This document shows, piece after piece, positions 23,593-30,586 of a stretch of 56,621 bases of DNA. The stretch's first letter is position 1; each line of letters begins with the position of its first letter. A program made the position numbers and the translations under genes. Location: the NCBI RefSeq assembly GCF_010894475.1, contig NZ_JAAIYB010000003.1, forward strand, positions 1 through 56,621, read 5' to 3'. A model generated the notes under the pieces. That model ran no database searches and was not told the origin of the DNA. It saw only the letters and a program-made list of their open reading frames with translations. This DNA is from Myxococcus vastator (lineage in GTDB: Bacteria > Myxococcota > Myxococcia > Myxococcales > Myxococcaceae).

Positions 23593-26500
23593 ATGGACCT
23601 GAAGCTTCCCTTCGTGGTGGCCCCGCTCAGCGGCCGGCTCGTCGAGGCCTGGGTGCCCGCCTTCTTCCCGGCGCTGCACAAGGTGGGGCCCAGCCTCTCC
23701 ATGCTGCGAGACGAGCTCGCGCTCGGCGTCATGGAGCGCTTCGAGCGCGAGTCGCCCTCCCAGGTGGCGCAGTACCAGCTCCCGCCCCACTTCGCCCTGA
23801 AGCACGTCACCGTCGATGCGGAAGGCAGGGACCGGGAGAAGAACCGGCGCGTCGTCCTCCAGGGCACCATGTCCGTGCTGCTGGAGAAGTGGCCCCGTGA
23901 CACCTTCTGGGTCGTCACCCCCACCCGGCTCCCCGCCGCGCGCTTCGCGCTGAACCAGCCCGCGGACCTGCCCCAAGCGCTCGCGCGGCGGCTGGTGGCG
24001 TGGTGCCTGGAGCACAACCTGGACGCCCTGGACGCGCACTGGGCCCAGGGCCGGGAGCAGCTGGAGCTCCTGGAGGTGGATGCCTATGCGCCCTCCGTGC
24101 TCCCCCGCACGCCGCCGCGACCGGCCCAGCCCGCGCGACGACGCCGGACGAAGCACCCGGCGAAGGATGACACCGCGCCCGAGACGCCCGAGCAGCGGGA
24201 GCAACGCCGCAACCGACGCCGCCTCACCTTGGTGGAGCTCCGGGCCGTGGCGCGCAACCTGAGCCACGGTGCCCGGGACGGCACGCTGGAGCGCTGCTTC
24301 GGCCGGGAGGCCCTGGTGCGCGAGCTCGTGGAGGCGCTCGAAGGGCGCGAGGGCTCCGCGCTGGTGCTGGTGGGGCCACCTGGCGCGGGCAAGACGGCCC
24401 TGATTCACGAAGTGGTGAGCCGGCTCACCGCCCGGCAGGACGCCGCGGGCGTGCGCCGCGACGTGTGGCGCGTGGACGGCAACCAGTTCATCGCCGGCAT
24501 GATGTACGTTGGCCAGTGGGAGGCCCGCGCGCGAGGAGTGGTGAAGGAGCTGACGGAGGTCGGCGACCTGCTCTACGTGGACGACCTGGCCTCGCTCGTC
24601 TACGCGGGCCGCACGCGCAATGAGCGCACCAACGTCGCGCAGTTCCTGGAGCCCCACATGGCCCGGGGCGAGCTCACGGTGCTCGCCGAGTCCACACCCG
24701 AGCGCTTCGAGCGCGTGCGGGAAGAAGCTCCGACGCTCGCCTCGCTCTTCCGCGTCATCCACGTCCCCGCGCTGGATGCGCGCGCCACGCTGCCCGCGCT
24801 TCTTGGCACCGTGCGCGAACTGGAGGCGGACAGCACGGACAGCGCGGTCCGGCTCTCGCCGCTGGCGCTGGAGACCCTGCTCTCCTTGCAGGAGCGCTTC
24901 GTGTCGCACGAGGCGTTCCCGGGCAAGGCCGTCCGCCTGCTCCGCCGGGTCATGGCCCGACAAGGCGTCAGCGCCTCGGGCACCCGGCGCTTCTCGTCGG
25001 GGGATGTCATCGACGCGATGCGGGAGCAGACGGGACTTCCGGACTTCATCCTGGGCAGCGCCCAGCCGAAGAAGCGCGAGGCGCTGACGTGGGAGCTGCA
25101 GCGGCAGGTGGCGGGCCAGCCCGAGGCCGTGGACGCCGTGGTGGACGCCATCCTCACGTTGCAGTCCGCGCTCCAGCCGTCCGACAAGCCGCTGGCCACC
25201 TACCTCTTCGTGGGCCCCACGGGCGTGGGCAAGACGGAGACGGCGAAGGCGCTCGCGCGGACGCTCTTCGGCGGGGAGCAGCGACTCATCCGTTTCGACA
25301 TGTCGGAGTTCGTCACGTCCTCCAGCATCACCCGGCTGCTCGGGCGGCCCGGCGCGCCCGACGGCGAGCTGACCACCGCGCTGCGCACCCAGCCCTTCTG
25401 CGTGGTGCTGTTCGACGAGGTGGAGAAGGCCCATCCCCGCGTGTTCGACGCCCTCCTCCAGTTCCTCGGTGAGGGCCGGCTGACGGACGGCGCGGGACGC
25501 ACGGTGGATGCCCGGCAGTCCGTCGTCGTGCTCACGAGCAACCTCGGCGTGCGCGAGGCCGCCACCCACACCGGCTTCCACCGCACCGCGGACAGCGCGG
25601 AGGCGCACTATCTCTCCGCCGTGCGCGCCTGGTTCCGCCCGGAGTTCTTCAACCGGCTGGACCGGGTGGTGCCCTTCCGTCCACTCACGCCCGCCGCGCT
25701 GCGCGTGGTGGTGGACCACGCGCTCGAAGCCCTGCTGTCGCGTCATGGCATCCGGCAGGGCAACGTGCTGGTGGAGGTCGAGCCGCGCCTGCTGGACCTG
25801 CTGGTGGAGGAGGCCTACGACCCGCGCTACGGCGCCCGCCCCCTCAAGCGCGCCCTGGAGAAGCGCCTCACGTTGCCCCTGGCCCACCACCTGGTGCGGC
25901 GGAGCGCGGACGACCTGGCGCGCGTGGAGCTGCTGCGGGATGGCGACGACCTGCGTGTGTCGGTGGAGCTGCTGGTCAACGCGCCCGCGTGGACACCCGA
26001 GCGACCAGACTCTGCCTGGGCACTGGCGGAGGTCTCCCGCCTGCTCGAGGAGACCGGCTCGCGGCTGGAGGCGTTGATGACGGAGGAGGTGCCCGAGGCG
26101 GGGGAGCTGGCGGAGCGGCTGCACCGGCTGGCACTTGAGGCCACGGACATCCGCGACTACGAGCTGGTCCCGCGCGAGTTCCAGGACGCGCAGTCGCCTG
26201 AGTCCACCGTGAAGCAGCGTCTGACTTCGCACTCGAATCACGTGGGCCACCTGGGCCTGCGGCAGCGCCCTGCCTACGAGGAGCGCCCGCTGCACGTCTC
26301 GAACGAAGAACAGCTCCGCCGCGCACAGCCCCGGGTGCTGGCCCTTCGCGACGAGACCGCCTGGGTCGAACACCAGCTCACGCACCTGGCGCGGGGGACG
26401 GACGTCGTGACGGTGTTGGTGGAGGGGCTCGGCGACGCACCACCCTCCGCGGTGTGGACCGTGGCGCACTCCCTCCCTTGTGCCCTTGGGGAGACGGCGA

Positions 26501-26976
26501 TGTACCTGGAAGCCGTCCACGCCGATGGGCGCTCCGAGTGGTTCCGCCATGGAGACGAGCGGTCCGAGGACCTGGCGCTGCGGCGTGTCGCCGTGCGGAT
26601 GTCGGCCATCGGCCTGCGCGAGGTGCTGGCGCCCCTTCGAGGTTATGCGCTGGTGGACCTCGTCCACGGAGATGGGCCGCGCCAGGTCCTGGTCCGTATG
26701 GAGCACCTGTCCGAAGACGTGGGGCGTCTGGAGGACGTGCCGCGCGTGATGGCGGCATGGGATGAGGCCGTCATCCGCGAACGCGAAGCCCGCGGGAGCG
26801 GCGCCGCGTCAGTGGCCGTGGCCAGCCACGTCATCCTGCGTGGCCGCGAGGGTGTCACGACCGGACGGCCCCACGACTCGACCGAGCTTACGCACGTCGC
26901 GAGCGGACGCCGCCCCGGCGAGGCGCTCGCCTGGGCCGCGAGGGTGCTCCGGGAACCTGGCCAGGGACACGACTGA
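23593..26976 (+). CDS. divergent double-AAA+ Clp-like ATPase with release-factor-like C-terminus (protein 2 of 3)
   Basis: A protein of 1127 residues that starts four bases after the previous stop, with GAGGA as ribosome-binding site. Order: an N-domain (1-160) laid out like that of its neighbours, a basic linker, AAA+ module 1 (Walker A GPPGAGKTA near 262, pore loop AGMMYVGQWEARA, Walker B LLYVDDLAS near 328, where the catalytic Glu is Asp), AAA+ module 2 (Walker [10 protein letters not shown] near 540, Walker [12 protein letters not shown] near 604, then YGARPLKRALE near 746). The last 200 residues contain GDGPRQVLVRM and, near the end, DSTELTHVASG followed by a helix. These match the order of the PCRF E-x-G-x-HR region and the DSAVRITHLPTG strand of release factors, without a GGQ. 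Likely works in one complex with proteins 1 and 3; function unproven. Confidence 0.85.
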   Translation: MDLKLPFVVAPLSGRLVEAWVPAFFPALHKVGPSLSMLRDELALGVMERFERESPSQVAQYQLPPHFALKHVTVDAEGRDREKNRRVVLQGTMSVLLEKWPRDTFWVVTPTRLPAARFALNQPADLPQALARRLVAWCLEHNLDALDAHWAQGREQLELLEVDAYAPSVLPRTPPRPAQPARRRRTKHPAKDDTAPETPEQREQRRNRRRLTLVELRAVARNLSHGARDGTLERCFGREALVRELVEALEGREGSALVLVGPPGAGKTALIHEVVSRLTARQDAAGVRRDVWRVDGNQFIAGMMYVGQWEARARGVVKELTEVGDLLYVDDLASLVYAGRTRNERTNVAQFLEPHMARGELTVLAESTPERFERVREEAPTLASLFRVIHVPALDARATLPALLGTVRELEADSTDSAVRLSPLALETLLSLQERFVSHEAFPGKAVRLLRRVMARQGVSASGTRRFSSGDVIDAMREQTGLPDFILGSAQPKKREALTWELQRQVAGQPEAVDAVVDAILTLQSALQPSDKPLATYLFVGPTGVGKTETAKALARTLFGGEQRLIRFDMSEFVTSSSITRLLGRPGAPDGELTTALRTQPFCVVLFDEVEKAHPRVFDALLQFLGEGRLTDGAGRTVDARQSVVVLTSNLGVREAATHTGFHRTADSAEAHYLSAVRAWFRPEFFNRLDRVVPFRPLTPAALRVVVDHALEALLSRHGIRQGNVLVEVEPRLLDLLVEEAYDPRYGARPLKRALEKRLTLPLAHHLVRRSADDLARVELLRDGDDLRVSVELLVNAPAWTPERPDSAWALAEVSRLLEETGSRLEALMTEEVPEAGELAERLHRLALEATDIRDYELVPREFQDAQSPESTVKQRLTSHSNHVGHLGLRQRPAYEERPLHVSNEEQLRRAQPRVLALRDETAWVEHQLTHLARGTDVVTVLVEGLGDAPPSAVWTVAHSLPCALGETAMYLEAVHADGRSEWFRHGDERSEDLALRRVAVRMSAIGLREVLAPLRGYALVDLVHGDGPRQVLVRMEHLSEDVGRLEDVPRVMAAWDEAVIREREARGSGAASVAVASHVILRGREGVTTGRPHDSTELTHVASGRRPGEALAWAARVLREPGQGHD

Positions 26977-26977
26977 C

Positions 26978-29272
26978 ATGGAAAAGAACGTCCACCTCTT
27001 CGTGCGCACCTATCCCGGGCTGGGCGTGGCGGCCCACGTCCTCACCCACCCGCACCTGGCGGCCTTCGCGCCGACGCTGCACGCCGCGAGGCTCGACATC
27101 GCGGCGGTGGTGGGGCGGCTCCTCAAGCGAGGCGAGCTCTGGGACGAGGAGACGCACTGGAGCGACTTGCGCCAGCGGAAGACGACGCTGACGGTGCGCG
27201 CGCTCGAACACGGGAAGATGCTGTCCGTCCCGCTGCGCCTCACCGTGCTCACGCACGGGGTGAAGGCCCGCACCGCACGCAAGGGGGCATCGGCGCGCCA
27301 GTCCCTGCGGGTGTGGGTGCCCCGCGTGGACGTCAAGGGCACGCTGTATGACGCGGCGGACCTGGAGCCCTTCGTCGAGGAGCTGGTCCGCCACGAGCTC
27401 TACCTCGCGCCGCTCGACCGGCTGCACGCGCTGGCCTACGTGGGCGAGGAACAGGTGGAGACGCTGTCGGTGCCGGTCCGCTTCCGGGACACGCCGCGTG
27501 CCCGCGCCGTCGATGCCGCGAAGCCGCAGCGGCGCCAGGCGCCACCACCCGGGCTCGCGGAAGCCAGCCGGTGCCTCAATGAAGAAGCGCGCGCGGGCTT
27601 GCTGGAGCGCGCCTGGGAGCGGGATCTGGAGGTGTCCCGGCTCGCGGAGGCCGTCACCTCGCGCACCCGCGCCAGCGTGCTCCTGGTGGGCCCGTCGTCC
27701 GTGGGCAAGACGGCCCTGGTCCATGAGCTGGTGCAACGCGCGGAGGCGGCCACCCCGGGTTCGCCGCTCCACGGGCTGGAGGTCTTCAGCTCCTCCGGGG
27801 GCCGCATCATGGCGGGCATGCGCTACCTGGGGCAGTGGCAGGAGCGCGTGAAGCACATGGTGGAGGCCCTGCGTGTCCGCCGGGCCGTGCTGCACCTCGA
27901 CAGCCTGTCGGAGCTGCTCTCCCTGGGTGGCGGGGACACGGGGCTGGATGTGGCGCGTCAGCTCCTGCCCGCGTTGGAGAGTGGCGAAGTTTCACTCGTC
28001 CTGGAGGCGACCCCAGAGGACGTGGCCCGCGCGGAGCGGACCCACGCCGCGTTCCTGCAATCGCTCCGGCACATCGCCGTGGCGCCCCTTTCGGCCCAGG
28101 CCGCGCGCGCCGCGCTTCTGCAGGCCTCGCATCGGGTGGGCCGCGCGCGCAAGGTGCGCTTCACGCCCGATGCGCTGGACCGCGCTGGCGAGCTCACGGA
28201 GCGCTTCGGCTCGGGCCCTTTGCCCGGAGGCGCGGTGTCCCTGCTGCGCGCCGCCAGCACGGAGCCCGGCGCGGCCGGAGACGTGAATGCCGCCTCGGTG
28301 ACGCGCGCCTTCTGCACTCGGACCGGCTACCCGCTCGAGCTGGTGGACTCCGCCATCCGGTTGGACCCGGACGCCCTGCTCCGCCGCCTCCGCGAGCGCG
28401 TGGTGGGCCAGGACGAGGCCACCCTCCTCCTGCGCAACCTGGTCGTCACGCTGAAGACGGGCCTGGCGGACCCCTCGCGTCCGCTGGGCGCCTTCCTGCT
28501 GCTGGGCCCCACGGGCGTGGGCAAGACGGAGTCGGCGCTGGCGCTGGCGGAGTACCTGTTTGGCGACGTGGCCCGGCTGGCGCGCTTCGACATGGCGGAG
28601 TACGCCGCGCCCGGCAGCGCCACCCGGCTGGCGGGAGAAGCGGGAGGCCAACAAGGCAGCCTGGCGCGGCGCGTCCGCGAGCAGCCCTTCGGCGTGGTGC
28701 TGCTGGACGAAGTCGAAAAGGCGGACGCGGGCGTCCATGACCTGCTGTTGCAGGTGCTGGGCGAAGGCCGGCTCACGGACGCCACCGGCCGCACCGTCAG
28801 CTTCCGCAACACCGTGGTGCTGCTCACCAGCAACCTGGGTGCGGACAGCGCGGGGCGCTCGCTGGGCTTCGGGGAGCGCGGCGTCCAGGAGCGGGCGGCG
28901 CATTACCTGGGGGCCGCGGCGGCCTTCTTCCGGCCCGAGCTGCTGAACCGGTTGGACCGGGTGGTGCCCTACCGCGCGCTCACGGAGGACGTCATCGAAG
29001 CACTCGCCCGGCGCGCGCTGGAGGCGGCCCTCTCTCGCGAGGGGCTCAGCCGCCGGGGCGTGAAGGTGGCCTTCGACGAGGACGTGGTGAAGCACCTGGC
29101 GCGCGCCGGCTTCGACGCACGCTATGGGGCCAGGCCGCTCAAGCGCGTCGTGGAGCAACAGGTGGTCGCGCCCCTGGCGCGGTGGCTGGCGGCCCAGGCC
29201 ACCAGCGCTCCGCCCCAGGTGGTGCTCCGCGTGGGAGCGGAGGGGCGGATTGCGTTGAGCGGCCTCGAATGA
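26978..29272 (+). CDS. divergent double-AAA+ Clp-like ATPase without release-factor-like part (protein 3 of 3)
   Basis: A 764-residue protein whose ATG follows the previous stop after one base, which indicates strict translational coupling. The N-domain (about 1-185) starts MEKNVHLFVRTYPG and includes LRVWVPRVDVKGTLYDAADL; it has the same layout as in proteins 1 and 2. AAA+ module 1 has Walker A GPSSVGKTA near 237, pore loop AGMRYLGQWQER and a changed Walker B AVLHLDSLS near 303 (Ser for the catalytic Glu). AAA+ module 2 has Walker [10 protein letters not shown] near 508, Walker B VVLLDEVEKAD near 573 and YGARPLKRVVE near 715. The chain stops right after the ClpB-type small domain, so it lacks the C-terminal extension. 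The gene converges on sodB. Confidence 0.85.
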   Translation: MEKNVHLFVRTYPGLGVAAHVLTHPHLAAFAPTLHAARLDIAAVVGRLLKRGELWDEETHWSDLRQRKTTLTVRALEHGKMLSVPLRLTVLTHGVKARTARKGASARQSLRVWVPRVDVKGTLYDAADLEPFVEELVRHELYLAPLDRLHALAYVGEEQVETLSVPVRFRDTPRARAVDAAKPQRRQAPPPGLAEASRCLNEEARAGLLERAWERDLEVSRLAEAVTSRTRASVLLVGPSSVGKTALVHELVQRAEAATPGSPLHGLEVFSSSGGRIMAGMRYLGQWQERVKHMVEALRVRRAVLHLDSLSELLSLGGGDTGLDVARQLLPALESGEVSLVLEATPEDVARAERTHAAFLQSLRHIAVAPLSAQAARAALLQASHRVGRARKVRFTPDALDRAGELTERFGSGPLPGGAVSLLRAASTEPGAAGDVNAASVTRAFCTRTGYPLELVDSAIRLDPDALLRRLRERVVGQDEATLLLRNLVVTLKTGLADPSRPLGAFLLLGPTGVGKTESALALAEYLFGDVARLARFDMAEYAAPGSATRLAGEAGGQQGSLARRVREQPFGVVLLDEVEKADAGVHDLLLQVLGEGRLTDATGRTVSFRNTVVLLTSNLGADSAGRSLGFGERGVQERAAHYLGAAAAFFRPELLNRLDRVVPYRALTEDVIEALARRALEAALSREGLSRRGVKVAFDEDVVKHLARAGFDARYGARPLKRVVEQQVVAPLARWLAAQATSAPPQVVLRVGAEGRIALSGLE

Positions 29273-29278
29273 CCTCCG

Positions 29279-29329
29279 AGGCCGCCCAGGCCAGCGATGG
29301 ACGCCGTGCGTGGGCGTGCGGTGCGGCCT
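29279..29329. terminator. possible shared terminator between AAA+ operon and sodB
   Basis: AGGCCGC (29279-29285) and GCGGCCT (29323-29329) are perfect inverted repeats around the convergent gene ends, with a shorter ACGCC/GGCGT stem inside. The 3' arm overlaps the sodB stop codon. Moderate evidence; no U-tract on either strand. Confidence 0.35.
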
Positions 29330-29909
29330 AGCCCTTGAGGTTCTGGGCCACGAAGTCCCAGTTCACCAGGTGCGTCAGGAACGTCTCGATGAACTTGGGA
29401 CGCGCGTTCCGGAAGTCGATGTAATAGGCGTGCTCCCACACGTCGATGGTCAGCAGGGCCTTCTGGCCGTGCTTCATCGGCAGGTCGGCGTTGCCCGTCT
29501 TGGTGACCTTGAGCTTGCCGCCCTCCAGCACCAGCCACGCCCAGCCCGAGCCGAACTGCGTGGCCGCGGCGGTGGAGAACTCCTCCTTGAACTTCTCGAA
29601 GGAGCCGAAGTCACGGTCGATGGCCGCCGCGAGCTCACCCGTCGGCTTGCCGCCGCCAGCGGGCTTCATGCACTGCCAGAAGAAGGTGTGGTTCCACACC
29701 TGCGCGGCGTTGTTGAACACACCGCCCTCGCTGTTGAGGATGACCTCCTCCAGCGACTTGTTCGCCTCCGGCTTGCCGTCCAGGAGCTTGTTCAGGTTCG
29801 TCACGTAGGCGGCGTGGTGCTTGTCGTGGTGGAACTCGAGCGTCTCCGCGCTCATGTGCGGCTGGAGCGCGTCCTTCTTGTAAGGCAGTTCAGGCAGCGT
29901 GAACGGCAT
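29328..29909 (-). CDS. sodB: iron superoxide dismutase
   Basis: A 193-residue Fe/Mn superoxide dismutase. Metal ligands are His27, His74 (VWNHTFFW), Asp156 and His160 (DVWEHAYYIDFRN). Gln70 in NNAAQVWNHTFFW and the segment AATQFGSGWAWLV are typical of the iron form, where the active-site Gln comes from the N-terminal half. It disproportionates superoxide in the cytoplasm; no signal peptide. The ATG at 29909 has AAAGGAAA seven bases ahead, and the longer frame upstream is rejected. It is downstream of the flavin reductase gene by 25 bases and probably shares its transcript, linking flavin-derived superoxide with its removal. Confidence 0.95.
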   Translation of the reverse strand: MPFTLPELPYKKDALQPHMSAETLEFHHDKHHAAYVTNLNKLLDGKPEANKSLEEVILNSEGGVFNNAAQVWNHTFFWQCMKPAGGGKPTGELAAAIDRDFGSFEKFKEEFSTAAATQFGSGWAWLVLEGGKLKVTKTGNADLPMKHGQKALLTIDVWEHAYYIDFRNARPKFIETFLTHLVNWDFVAQNLKG

Positions 29910-29934
29910 GGTCGTTTCCTTTCGGTGAGAGAAG

Positions 29935-30435
29935 TCAGGCGCCACCGCTATCAGACGGCGGCAGAGAGGTCACGGTTCGATAGCCCCGCTCCCAATAAAG
30001 AAGGGGCTCCTGCGGACGTCCCGCATGGAGACGTGTGACGCGGCCGACAATCAGCGTGTGGTCACCGTGACGGTGCAGGCCATGGACCTGGCATGACAGC
30101 CCCACCAGGCTGTCCCGCACGAAGGCGTCGGCGTCGAATAGCTGCGCGTCGAGCTCACCCTTCGCGCACCGCACGGAGATGGAACGTTGTGCGGCGGACA
30201 GGATGCTGAGCGTGAAGACGCCGGAGGCCTCCACCCGCTTCAACGTGCGGGACGCCTCTGTCAGCGCCACCACCACCAGCGGCGGCTCCAGCGACAGCGA
30301 ACTGAAGGAGCTCACCGTCGTCGCCCGCAGGCCTTCGGCGTCTCGTATCGCGACCACGGCCACGCCGGTGGCCCACTGGGCCATGGCATCCCGGAAGCCG
30401 CGCGCGTCCACACCTTCTGGCGTGCTCTGCGTCAT
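29935..30435 (-). CDS. flavin reductase-like FMN-binding protein
   Basis: A 166-residue protein of the flavin reductase-like domain family (HpaC/RutF related). Family landmarks are FRDAMAQWATGVAVVAIRDAEG, TVSSFSSLSLEPPLVVVAL, the central GVFTLSILSAAQ and the C-terminal HTLIVGRVTRLHAG plus PLLYWERGYR. Such proteins reduce FMN or FAD with NAD(P)H for partner monooxygenases. No monooxygenase is next to it. The ATG at 30435 is preceded by AGGGGG; upstream frame is not conserved-looking. It precedes sodB on the same strand. A palindrome lies 43-56 bases before the start and may be the operator. Confidence 0.88.
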   Translation of the reverse strand: MTQSTPEGVDARGFRDAMAQWATGVAVVAIRDAEGLRATTVSSFSSLSLEPPLVVVALTEASRTLKRVEASGVFTLSILSAAQRSISVRCAKGELDAQLFDADAFVRDSLVGLSCQVHGLHRHGDHTLIVGRVTRLHAGRPQEPLLYWERGYRTVTSLPPSDSGGA

Positions 30436-30462
30436 GCCCCCTGGATACAGGCGCTCCGCCCA

Positions 30463-30513
30463 CCTGTCATCACACCTGCCAATGGATTGGCGGGTTGTTG
30501 TTCCAATGACAGG
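30463..30513 (-). promoter_or_regulatory. nested palindromes upstream of the flavin reductase-sodB unit
   Basis: CCTGTCAT (30463-30470) and ATGACAGG (30506-30513) are perfect inverted repeats. Inside them lies a second perfect palindrome, GCCAAT-GG-ATTGGC (30478-30491). Position, about 30-80 bases before the start, suits an operator for a dimeric repressor or redox regulator. No regulator gene is adjacent. Confidence 0.45.
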
Positions 30514-30549
30514 GGTCTGGATGACCCACCCGCGCGAAGGCGCGCCGTC

Positions 30550-30577
30550 CCGGTGCCTGGAGCTCCCCAGGCACCGG
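30550..30577 (-). terminator. terminator of the Mo-hydroxylase operon
   Basis: CCGGTGCCTGG (30550-30560) and CCAGGCACCGG (30567-30577) form a perfect 11-bp stem with a six-base loop, ten bases after the stop of the molybdopterin subunit gene. No U-tract. Confidence 0.6.
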
Positions 30578-30586
30578 ACGTGACAC

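Noticed and set aside
23566-26706. A 1046-residue open frame antisense to protein 2 of the AAA+ trio, and similar long antisense frames under clpV (870 residues) and tssF (606 residues).
   Set aside because: Their composition (His/Arg/Gln/Leu-rich, no domain, no start site) is that expected from reading GC-rich genes backwards; the plus-strand proteins have clear families.
20139-29272. Calling the three AAA+ genes ClpV or ClpB copies of the T6SS.
   Set aside because: They lack the ClpV N-domain, the ClpB middle domain and the module 1 catalytic Glu, and are separated from the T6SS operon by other units and terminators.
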